Of a DNA stretch of 10,660 bases, positions 1 through 5,336 are shown one piece after another; the first letter of the stretch is position 1; each line of letters opens with the position of its first letter. The translations under genes and the position numbers were made by a program. The notes beneath the pieces are model-generated. The model was not told the DNA's origin. It made no database searches and saw nothing but the letters and a program-made list of their open reading frames with translations. The stretch spans positions 1-10,660 of the forward strand of contig URPT01000047.1 of assembly GCA_900549845.1 (NCBI GenBank). The letters run 5' to 3'. This stretch comes from an uncultured Veillonella sp. GTDB lineage: Bacteria; Bacillota; Negativicutes; Veillonellales; Veillonellaceae.

Positions 1-924
1 TGTTAGAGCATTATTGGTTTCGGCAAGTACGTAGAATGCGATGATTTGTATAATAAAGAATAGTATGTAAGTTTGTGCTCTGCCAAAGTAATCGGAGATA
101 GTAGACCATGCAATGCGGCCTCCACCATTGAATATACCGATGATACCAACTAGCGATGCAGCTGCTGCAGGTGTCATACCAATAGTTTCTTGTGCCATAG
201 GGGATGCTAAGGATAGAAGACCTATACCACAGGTAATATTAATAAAGAAGATCCACCAAAGGGCACCGAATTGCCAAGTTTTCATAGCATCATTGGCTAG
301 CATACCATGGTTATGAACATACATAGTGGATTTATCTTTCGTAGTTCGAGGCGGTTGTTTTGTTTGCGGTGCTTTCAAATAAAGAGAAGAGGCGCCCATA
401 ACTAGGAGATAAATTATGCCGAGAATAATGAAATTATTAACTAAGCCTATCTTAGCTACAAGGAATTGCATAAGTGGTCCTGCAATGAGTGAAGCAAATC
501 CAAATCCCATAATAGCTAATCCCGTAGCAAATCCTGGGCGCTTAGGAAAATATTTTACGAGCGTAGATACTGGTGTTATATAACCAATACCTAGTCCGAT
601 GCCACCAATGATACCATAGAAGAGATAGAGTAAGGTAAGATTATGAATGCTAAGAGCATAGGCCGTACCAAATAGGCCTGCCACCCAGAACACCATGGAA
701 AGAAGTCCGCTTTTCTTAGGACCTATTTTTTCTGCAAAAGATCCTAAAAAGCCTGCAGATAATCCAAGCATCAAAATAGCTAAGGAGAAGGTCCATGTTG
801 TTTGTGACATAGTAAAGCCCATATCTGCCATGATAGGTCGTGTAAGCACGCTCCACGCGTACACACTACCGATGGATATATGTAGACCAATAGCTGCTAG
901 TGCAATAAGCCAACGATTTCTCAT
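1..924 (-). CDS. OFA-family MFS transporter (oxalate/formate antiporter type), 3' end outside the window
   Basis: The frame is open from the ATG at 924 to the window edge, giving 308 residues with no stop, so the carboxyl end is missing. The protein begins MRNRWLIALAAIGLH and continues with SVYAWSVL, a sequence typical of the OFA branch of the major facilitator superfamily. The loop after the second membrane segment carries GSFAEKIGPKKSG, the MFS motif-A position, and the matching loop in the second half reads GRIAWSTISDYFGR. About nine hydrophobic segments are visible, with a hydrophilic central loop near residues 185-215, so roughly three of the usual twelve are beyond the edge. An AAGGAG ribosome binding site lies at 932-937, at good spacing. 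OFA members exchange or import small carboxylates such as oxalate or formate; the substrate here is inferred only from family. A structured leader with a terminator lies just upstream (991-1100), so expression is probably controlled by attenuation. Confidence 0.9.
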   Translation of the reverse strand, partial: MRNRWLIALAAIGLHISIGSVYAWSVLTRPIMADMGFTMSQTTWTFSLAILMLGLSAGFLGSFAEKIGPKKSGLLSMVFWVAGLFGTAYALSIHNLTLLYLFYGIIGGIGLGIGYITPVSTLVKYFPKRPGFATGLAIMGFGFASLIAGPLMQFLVAKIGLVNNFIILGIIYLLVMGASSLYLKAPQTKQPPRTTKDKSTMYVHNHGMLANDAMKTWQFGALWWIFFINITCGIGLLSLASPMAQETIGMTPAAAASLVGIIGIFNGGGRIAWSTISDYFGRAQTYILFFIIQIIAFYVLAETNNALT

Positions 925-990
925 AAGAAAACTCCTTTCATATAGGTGAAATAATTAATGATTTCTCCAACATATTTGCTATGAGAGAAC

Positions 991-1029
991 AAAAAAAGAC
1001 CGTCTGAACAAAATTTTGCCCAGACGGTC
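991..1029 (-). terminator. Intrinsic terminator inside the MFS gene leader (attenuator)
   Basis: On the minus strand GACCGTCTGGGC (1029-1018) pairs with GTTCAGACGGTC (1009-998): twelve pairs, two of them G-U, around an eight-base AAAATTTT loop, followed by seven T (997-991). There is no T tract in the plus direction, so it acts on minus-strand transcripts. It lies about 66 bases before the MFS start codon and no gene lies upstream of it, so its place is that of an attenuator rather than a gene-end terminator. Confidence 0.8.
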
Positions 1030-1100
1030 GGCTATCACACGATGTGTGCTACTGTGCATGTAGTCAATTCTACTTATCCGTCAGCCCAGTAGGAATATAT
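1018..1100 (-). promoter_or_regulatory. Riboswitch-like structured leader of the MFS transporter gene
   Basis: Read on the minus strand, this segment has a compact fold. P1 is CTACTG (1092-1087) with CAGTAG (1054-1049), six perfect pairs. Inside it lies P2, GTAG (1073-1070) with CTAC (1063-1060). A linker hairpin CACAC-atc-GTGTG follows (1048-1036). The P1-P2 joining strand contains GACGG (1082-1078), complementary to CCGTC (1027-1023), which forms a pseudoknot. That CCGTC belongs to the 5' arm of the terminator at 991-1029, so pseudoknot and terminator exclude each other. The 3' segment CCGTCTGGGCA resembles the conserved 3' end of ZTP (pfl) riboswitches, CCGCCUGGGCA, and the GACGG/CCGTC pair would match a compensated change of the ZTP GGCG/CGCC pseudoknot. 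The conserved GGGGAGC segment of ZTP aptamers was not found. It may be a divergent ZTP relative, another class, or a protein-dependent attenuator. The ligand is unknown. Confidence 0.5.
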
Positions 1101-1104
1101 TATT

Positions 1105-1134
1105 AATATAGCAAGTGAGGGGATATTTTGTCGG
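1105..1134 (-). promoter_or_regulatory. Possible promoter of the MFS leader
   Basis: On the minus strand CCGACA (1134-1129, four of six matches to TTGACA) is followed after 18 bases by TATATT (1110-1105, five of six matches to TATAAT). Transcription would begin near 1098, just before the P1 stem of the structured leader. The region is AT-rich and other -10 choices exist, so this is tentative. Confidence 0.35.
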
Positions 1135-1185
1135 TGATATAACTCACTATCGTATGCACCATAAACATTTATTATTGAAAATAAG

Positions 1186-1209
1186 GAAAGGAATCCTTCG
1201 ATTCCTTTC
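1186..1209. repeat. Perfect 9-bp inverted repeat
   Basis: GAAAGGAAT (1186-1194) and ATTCCTTTC (1201-1209) flank a six-base CCTTCG loop. The right arm overlaps the expected -35 region of the plus-strand promoter at 1222-1230, so it could be an operator. It could equally be a weak terminator for minus-strand transcripts, because CCTTATTTTC follows it in that direction. No gene nearby would need such a terminator. Confidence 0.45.
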
Positions 1210-1221
1210 TCTCTTTAGATA

Positions 1222-1230
1222 TGATATAAT
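1222..1230 (+). promoter_or_regulatory. Extended -10 promoter of the orphan transcript
   Basis: TGATATAAT is a perfect TATAAT box (1225-1230) with the TGn extension. The -35 region (TTCCTT at 1202-1207) is poor, as is usual with extended -10 promoters. Transcription would start near 1237 and reach a terminator ending at 1328. Confidence 0.55.
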
Positions 1231-1236
1231 TTATAT

Positions 1237-1328
1237 CAAAGTGAGGCATAAATGGTTTGGTCGCCAGACTTCGCTTCTAGTAATTTAAAATTGAAGAAAC
1301 GGTCTGACTTCTATGTCGGGCCTTTTTT
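1237..1328 (+). ncRNA. Candidate small RNA or attenuated leader with its own promoter and terminator
   Basis: A strong extended -10 element (1222-1230) and an intrinsic terminator (1301-1328) enclose about 92 bases. Within it CTTC and GAAG around an AT-rich loop form a hairpin, and CAGAC (1265-1269) can pair with GTCTG (1302-1306), which would compete with the terminator stem. This makes it either a free small RNA or an attenuator for whatever lies beyond. A short frame of 34 codons starts at ATG 1252 behind GTGAGG (1241-1246), runs through the terminator hairpin and stops at 1356. Its product, beginning MVWSPDFASSNLK, matches nothing I know, so a leader peptide is possible but unproven. No known RNA family was recognised. 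Confidence 0.4.
1301..1328 (+). terminator. Intrinsic terminator of the orphan transcript
   Basis: GGTCTGAC (1301-1308) pairs with GTCGGGCC (1315-1322), eight pairs including two G-U, across a TTCTAT loop, and six T follow. The stem uses the same GGTCTGAC sequence as the terminator at the right end of the window (10621-10628). Confidence 0.65.
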
Positions 1329-1341
1329 CATGCCTTCCTTT

Positions 1342-1401
1342 ACCGCCAATCTCTAGAAGATTAGCAAAGGCTGGACCCATTTAGAGGCCTCAAGTCCAAT
1401 A
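1342..1401 (+). repeat. Dispersed intergenic repeat, copy 1
   Basis: This 60-bp segment matches 5011-5070 at 54 of 60 positions in the same orientation. Both copies keep a hairpin AATCT-(5 bases)-AGATT, and both can pair TGGAC with a downstream GTCCA; in copy 2 the latter is GTTCA, which still pairs through G-U. Both contain the palindrome AGGCCT. Both copies are intergenic. The right end (CCATTTAGAGGCCTC) is an imperfect inverted copy of GAGGCATAAATGG at 1243-1255, so copy 1 may be half of a palindromic element of about 150 bp. Confidence 0.7.
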
Positions 1402-1432
1402 TAGTGTTGTCAATTATAAAAGTAAATAGATT

Positions 1433-1480
1433 AGAGGTTCCTAATAGTCACCAAGGTGACCAATAGGAACTTCTTTCGTT
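1433..1480 (+). terminator. Hairpin terminator before the secreted-protein gene
   Basis: The outer stem pairs AGAGGTTCCTA (1433-1443) with TAGGAACTTCT (1464-1474), and an inner stem pairs GTCAC with GTGAC. TTTCGTTTT follows, so it points rightward. It would end any read-through from the promoter at 1222. The sequence closely resembles the terminator after the next gene (2190-2237), including an identical GAGGTTCCTA arm. Confidence 0.65.
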
Positions 1481-1490
1481 TTGTAACTAT

Positions 1491-1520
1491 TATAATGGAA
1501 TAGATTAATTATGTTACAAT
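1491..1520 (+). promoter_or_regulatory. Promoter region of the secreted-protein gene
   Basis: The best element is the extended -10 TGTTACAAT (1512-1520). The surrounding 16 bases (1506-1521, TAATTATGTTACAATA) recur exactly at 6084-6099 before another gene, which supports a functional element. A perfect TATAAT at 1491-1496 is an alternative -10. Neither has a convincing -35. Confidence 0.5.
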
Positions 1521-1559
1521 ACAAATAAGATAATAGTTTTTAGGGAGAGGGAGACTCAT

Positions 1560-2156
1560 ATGAAACGTTATATTACATTACTTAGTCTAGGTTTGTGTTT
1601 AGCCGTACCGATGCTTTCACAAGCTAGCGATACAAAGACTGTTATGCATGTTACGAATGTACATAATGGTCAATATGATGCGGCATTAGATGCTATTACA
1701 GAGACCAAGTTTTATGGACCGTATCAATTCCGAGTATTAAAGGATGCTATCGAAACGCAGGGCGAAACAAAGGATATTGATGGTAGAGCGTTTAGAACCT
1801 CTGATGAGGTATTTATGCATGTAAAGGCTAGATCTATCGATAGTACGAGTTCCACGTTAGATGCTGAGGTTAATGAGATTGTTAAAGATAGAACGGTTCC
1901 TGAACCTACCGTAAAGATGGTATTGCCTGTTAAGCATGATGTAATAGAGGTCAATAATGATGGCGTGCGTAGTTTACTAACTGAATTTATGTATGGGTGG
2001 CCGTTACATAGTAGGACTGATATGGTATTAGTTACTGATTATGAGCAAACTCGTTACTATTATAAGTTGCAGTTTTATAGAGACAAGCTACCAAATGGTG
2101 TTCGCATTGAGCAGTTGCGCCAAATGATTATGGATGCGCAGTTTAGTTATAAATAA
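1560..2156 (+). CDS. Small secreted protein of unknown function
   Basis: The 198-residue protein starts at an ATG with a purine-rich GGGAGAGGGAG ribosome binding site (1543-1553). Residues 1-22 form a clear signal peptide: basic MKR, a hydrophobic stretch to about residue 19, and an S-Q-A cleavage site before S23. Cys13 is not in a lipobox context, so it is probably not a lipoprotein. The mature part, about 176 residues, has no further membrane segment and is mixed alpha/beta in character, with charged stretches such as EVNEIVKDRTVPEPTVK and a tyrosine-rich YEQTRYYYKLQFYR near the end. I recognise no domain. It is expected to be periplasmic if the host is a diderm Negativicute. It stands alone between two similar hairpins with its own promoter, and converges on the ThrE-type gene. 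Confidence 0.75.
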   Translation: MKRYITLLSLGLCLAVPMLSQASDTKTVMHVTNVHNGQYDAALDAITETKFYGPYQFRVLKDAIETQGETKDIDGRAFRTSDEVFMHVKARSIDSTSSTLDAEVNEIVKDRTVPEPTVKMVLPVKHDVIEVNNDGVRSLLTEFMYGWPLHSRTDMVLVTDYEQTRYYYKLQFYRDKLPNGVRIEQLRQMIMDAQFSYK

Positions 2157-2189
2157 GTGATATCTAATTAGCACAATATAGTTATAAAT

Positions 2190-2237
2190 AAAAGAGGTTC
2201 CTAATGGTCACAGTAGTGACTCATAGGAACCTCTTTT
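2190..2237. terminator. Bidirectional terminator between convergent genes
   Basis: AAAAGAGGTTCCTA (2190-2203) pairs perfectly with TAGGAACCTCTTTT (2224-2237), and an inner GTCAC/GTGAC stem caps it. T-rich sequence follows on both strands (TTTTAT rightward, TTTTATTTAT leftward). It serves the secreted-protein gene on the plus strand and the ThrE-type gene on the minus strand. Confidence 0.85.
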
Positions 2238-2249
2238 ATCGGGCAAGTA

Positions 2250-2271
2250 ATTTATATGAATTTGTTATAGG
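2250..2271 (-). repeat. 22-bp exact repeat in the 3' untranslated region, copy 1
   Basis: An exact 22-base match to 5293-5314. Both copies lie between a minus-strand stop codon and its terminator, in the same orientation relative to the gene: here 6 bases after the ThrE-type stop, at the other site 22 bases after the HAD phosphatase stop. A short AAATAATAT near the stop codon is also shared. Function unknown. Confidence 0.7.
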
Positions 2272-2277
2272 GGTATA

Positions 2278-3528
2278 TTATTTATAAGTGTTTTTTTTGA
2301 TTAGTGGTGGTTTTATATGTTTTACAATTGCGATAGATATAGCAATTGTAAAAGCTATCAAAAAGGATTCTTTTGCGAAGCTAATGGCAATAGTTTCTTG
2401 TCCCATTAGCATATAATAAATGGATCGATAAAAGCTGAGCCCTGGTAGTAAAGGGAATAAGCTAGTCATTAGGAAAACTATAGCAGGGCATTTCCGTTTA
2501 ACAGCCAATATTCTTGATGCTATGGCGATGATAAAACCACTGATGAATATGGAGAGCATAACATTAGACTGTAGTGAAGATAATGTTAAGAACAAGAACC
2601 ATGAGATGAATCCTAATATTGTACAATCGATAAAATGTTGTTTAGCTACACGGAATAAGATTGCAAATGCTGTCGTACCAATACCAGCCATTATACTACG
2701 CATAAACATAGAGGTTAAGGAATTAGTATCTAAATTAGAGGTATAAAGAGGAATCATTTGTGTGTTGAAGAGTAGTGATTGTACTACTGCGACCCCTACA
2801 GCCATTGAAATACAGGTAAGTAGCGCGCCCATCATAAGGGTTATTCCTGTATTATAGTTATTCTGGCTATACTCTCTAACAGCATTGACGAAAGGAACTC
2901 CGGGAACAATGTCAATCATGGCTCCTAGTAATATAACTGATAGGTTGGAGCCTAATTCAAAGTGGATAAAGAGATTACCCAATAAGGCTATTAGAATACT
3001 ACCTAAAATGGTAATCAATACATCAGAGCTAAGTATGCGTTTGATGGTACACATATAGACGCCTAATATTAAGCCTATAATACCTGCAATTATAGAGTCT
3101 GTTATTGAACTACCAATTGCATAGCTAAAGCCCGAAGCTCCTAACGTATAAGCTACTAATCTCCAAAAAAAAGAATAGTCTGACATGGTATCAATTTGAT
3201 TAAGTTCACTTTCAATCTCCTCAATAGTAATATTTTTTTGTGTGATACGTCGGGAGAGAGCATTAACAGATTCAATTTTACTGAGGTTAATATCGACTTC
3301 AGGAACGTTATAAATACGAGTAATTTCAGTTCCATCAGCTTTCTTAGCAGTTGCAAAAATACCTCTATTGGATACGTAGGCTTCTAAATCTTTAAAATTC
3401 ATAGCTCGTGCTATGTAGTTCATAGTATCCTCTGTACGACTGATTTCGGCGCCACTGCTAAGTAGTATTTTTCCAGCTTTTAGTATAATTTCTAATTCCA
3501 CACCTGTCATTATTTCCTCGTTATTCAT
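2278..3528 (-). CDS. ThrE-family threonine/serine exporter-like protein with both domains fused
   Basis: The 416-residue protein joins the two halves found as separate YjjP- and YjjB-type proteins in other bacteria. Residues 1-120 are a soluble region with the family motif GAEISRTEDT (26-35). About five membrane segments follow from residue 122, with PGVPFVNAVRE at 209-219. The second domain (about 272-405) carries the end motif PLLPGLSFYRS (359-369). Family members export threonine, serine or small dicarboxylates; the substrate here is inferred only. The start at 3528 overlaps the upstream stop as ATGA, suggesting translational coupling. Met7 (3510) is a good alternative, because GAGG stands five bases before it while the first ATG has no clear ribosome binding site. 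It is second in an operon with the YkvI-type gene. Confidence 0.9.
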   Translation of the reverse strand: MNNEEIMTGVELEIILKAGKILLSSGAEISRTEDTMNYIARAMNFKDLEAYVSNRGIFATAKKADGTEITRIYNVPEVDINLSKIESVNALSRRITQKNITIEEIESELNQIDTMSDYSFFWRLVAYTLGASGFSYAIGSSITDSIIAGIIGLILGVYMCTIKRILSSDVLITILGSILIALLGNLFIHFELGSNLSVILLGAMIDIVPGVPFVNAVREYSQNNYNTGITLMMGALLTCISMAVGVAVVQSLLFNTQMIPLYTSNLDTNSLTSMFMRSIMAGIGTTAFAILFRVAKQHFIDCTILGFISWFLFLTLSSLQSNVMLSIFISGFIIAIASRILAVKRKCPAIVFLMTSLFPLLPGLSFYRSIYYMLMGQETIAISFAKESFLIAFTIAISIAIVKHIKPPLIKKNTYK

Positions 3529-4928
3529 TTTACTTCATTGTTATTTATATTGGACTTTTTGATAGGTCTATCTTTAGAAGATTCAGTTGATTTTGATTCT
3601 TCCTGTTGTTCTTGTAGAATATTGATATTTTGATGTATAACTTCTTCGTCTATTGAGAGATGCTCTTCCACATAGTCTTTTAACTCTTGAACTGTTTCCG
3701 TATTTGAAAGTATTTCTTTTGCTTCATTATGAATATCTTCTTTAAGAGATTTTGTATCTGCTTGACTAATATCACCTAATGTATGGAATAGTTCACGTTC
3801 TTTTTCTGAAAGATTTTTGTGAGGACTATGTTTTTTTAATGATAAATGGAGCATCTTTCTTCGGAAGAGTTTTTCCATAATGATATCTTTACGATCACGG
3901 AGCCAGCCATAAATAAGAATAATTAGGAGCAATAGTCCCATATAACCGAGAATTGGGTAGAGGATACTAATCAAATCTTTAAAACCAAAGAAACTACATA
4001 TATATCCTATGATTACTACAGAAATAATAACAATTCTCATTCTTTTTGTACTGCCGTTGGCAAAACGTCTAGCAATAGAATAAAAAAGAGAGAATGCTGT
4101 ATTAAAAATAAGTGAAAAGACTGTGATTGCATATATATATGCTAGCCAAGGATGAATTTGATTGGCAATAGCAAGAATCGGCAAATCTGCATCTTTTACG
4201 GTATCTAGATTTGCAAAAATAGAGATAGCAGCTATAAAAACAACTAATCCGACTAATAGGCCGCCACGAGTGCCACCTTTTTCAGCAATACCAATACGAA
4301 CAACAGAACCACCTAAAATAAAGGCCATAGAAACAGCTGTCATAGCACATAGAGAATAATAATTAATGACAGAAAACCATACATTGCTTGTGGCTGGTTT
4401 GATTGTGTGGGCTAAAGCCTCTAATGTAGTCCAATCATGACTTTTGCCAATAAAAGAGTAGCCTGTAATGATGAATATCATAACAATCATGATAGGAGTA
4501 AAAACACCTAAAACATTAGTTATTTTGTCAAAGTTCATAAATGATACGGTTATGATTAAAAGTGAGCAAATTAATCCACCAACCCAAAAAGGGAATCCAA
4601 ATTGTTGTTCTAAGTTTGAGCCTGCGCCAGCAATCATAACAAATCCCATAATAAAGCTACCAGAGATTAGTACAAAATCAAGTATTTTTGTAATAATAGG
4701 ATGGGAAATCTGTGTAAAAACTTCTTCATGATTGTCTGCACGATAGTAGCTCCCCAAAGAAAGCATGATTTTACCAAATGCGGCATTTAATAGACCTAGT
4801 AATAGAACACCAATGAGACCTATTTGGCCAAAACTTATAAAATATTGCAGAAGATCTTGTCCACTCGAGAGTCCTGCACCTACAATAACACCTATGTAGG
4901 CAAATGCAATTTTCCATGATTGTTGCAT
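3525..4928 (-). CDS. YkvI-family membrane protein with a long charged C-terminal tail
   Basis: The 467-residue protein opens with WKIAFAYIGVIVGAGLSSGQD, characteristic of the YkvI family, which resembles LeuT-fold amino-acid/cation symporters. About ten or eleven membrane segments fill residues 5-342, with the signature glycines of the first broken helix at positions 13-23. The tail, about 125 residues (343-467), is hydrophilic and rich in Glu and Lys, likely helical, and ends in a low-complexity Ser/Lys/Asn stretch. The start at 4928 is chosen because AAGGAGG (4937-4943) precedes it. A TTG in the same frame at 4967 would put that site inside the coding region. The stop TGA overlaps the ATG of the ThrE-type gene. 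The substrate of the family is not firmly known; the partner suggests amino-acid transport. Confidence 0.88.
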   Translation of the reverse strand: MQQSWKIAFAYIGVIVGAGLSSGQDLLQYFISFGQIGLIGVLLLGLLNAAFGKIMLSLGSYYRADNHEEVFTQISHPIITKILDFVLISGSFIMGFVMIAGAGSNLEQQFGFPFWVGGLICSLLIITVSFMNFDKITNVLGVFTPIMIVMIFIITGYSFIGKSHDWTTLEALAHTIKPATSNVWFSVINYYSLCAMTAVSMAFILGGSVVRIGIAEKGGTRGGLLVGLVVFIAAISIFANLDTVKDADLPILAIANQIHPWLAYIYAITVFSLIFNTAFSLFYSIARRFANGSTKRMRIVIISVVIIGYICSFFGFKDLISILYPILGYMGLLLLIILIYGWLRDRKDIIMEKLFRRKMLHLSLKKHSPHKNLSEKERELFHTLGDISQADTKSLKEDIHNEAKEILSNTETVQELKDYVEEHLSIDEEVIHQNINILQEQQEESKSTESSKDRPIKKSNINNNEVK

Positions 4929-4973
4929 TATATTTTCCTCCTTCCAAATACATAACTTAGTATACAAAATAAT

Positions 4974-4982
4974 ATTATATCA
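4974..4982 (-). promoter_or_regulatory. Extended -10 promoter of the YkvI-ThrE operon
   Basis: On the minus strand TGATATAAT (4982-4974) is a perfect extended -10 box. Transcription would start near 4967, giving a leader of about 39 bases that ends in the AAGGAGG site at 4943-4937. The -35 region is weak. The 60-bp repeat copy 2 lies just upstream of it. Confidence 0.6.
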
Positions 4983-5010
4983 TACTAATGATTCAGTTTA
5001 TGGAAACCTC

Positions 5011-5070
5011 ACCGCCAATCTCTATAAGATTAGCTAAGACTGGACCCATTTATAGGCCTTAAGTTCAATA
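5011..5070 (+). repeat. Dispersed intergenic repeat, copy 2
   Basis: This segment matches 1342-1401 at 54 of 60 positions with no gaps, and the match ends sharply on both sides. It sits upstream of the YkvI operon promoter rather than in a transcript that I can define. The sequence on its left does not carry the inverted arm seen at copy 1, so this copy looks like the conserved core alone. Confidence 0.7.
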
Positions 5071-5112
5071 CACTAACTATTGAATTGACGGCGTGTACAT
5101 GTGAAAGTACTG

Positions 5113-5146
5113 CCTCATAAATGTAACATATATCACATTTTTGAGG
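5113..5146. repeat. Imperfect inverted repeat in the gene-free region
   Basis: CCTCATAAATGT (5113-5124) and ACATTTTTGAGG (5135-5146) pair with one T-T mismatch around a ten-base loop. No T tract follows in either direction, so it is not a standard terminator. The rest of 5071-5220 is AT-rich, and I see no gene or promoter in it that I can support. Confidence 0.4.
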
Positions 5147-5221
5147 TGATAGAAATGAGATAGTAAGAATGATAAAAATGCATAGTGTGAAAATTTTATT
5201 AAAAGAAAGAAAATAAAAGAA

Positions 5222-5274
5222 AAACCACAGAAAATAGGAGTTAGAATGTTTTAATTCCCATTTTTCTGTGGTTT
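5222..5274 (-). terminator. Terminator of the HAD phosphatase gene
   Basis: AAACCACAGAAAA (5222-5234) pairs with TTTTCTGTGGTTT (5262-5274), thirteen perfect pairs enclosing a 27-base loop with weak internal pairing. In the minus direction TTCTTTTATTTT follows, which fits transcription leftward from the phosphatase gene that stops at 5337. Confidence 0.7.
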
Positions 5275-5292
5275 AAACTCATAAATCGATTG

Positions 5293-5314
5293 ATTTATAT
5301 GAATTTGTTATAGG
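5293..5314 (-). repeat. 22-bp exact repeat in the 3' untranslated region, copy 2
   Basis: Identical to 2250-2271 over 22 bases, with mismatches immediately on both sides. It lies between the HAD phosphatase stop codon and its terminator, as copy 1 does for the ThrE-type gene. Confidence 0.7.
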
Positions 5315-5336
5315 TTGATGACTATAATTTAGAATA

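Noticed and set aside
1018..1100. Outright assignment as a ZTP riboswitch
   Set aside because: Only the 3' segment and the pseudoknot logic match. The conserved 5' GGGUCGUGACUGGCG and GGGGAGC segments are not there, so it is reported only as riboswitch-like.
1285..1380. A 31-codon frame on the minus strand, beginning MGPAFANLLEIGGK, whose first residues resemble MGPVLANLIEIGGE at repeat copy 2
   Set aside because: The two products differ completely after 13 residues, and the likeness follows from the 90% identical DNA. No promoter was seen, and a plus-strand frame overlaps it. Not supported as a gene.
1242..1392. Insertion sequence remnant
   Set aside because: No transposase fragment and no target duplication were seen; only imperfect inverted arms support a mobile origin.
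4929..4967. TTG start adding 13 residues to the YkvI-type protein
   Set aside because: The added codons include the AAGGAGG site and coincide with the likely transcription start; family members begin near MQQSWKIAF.
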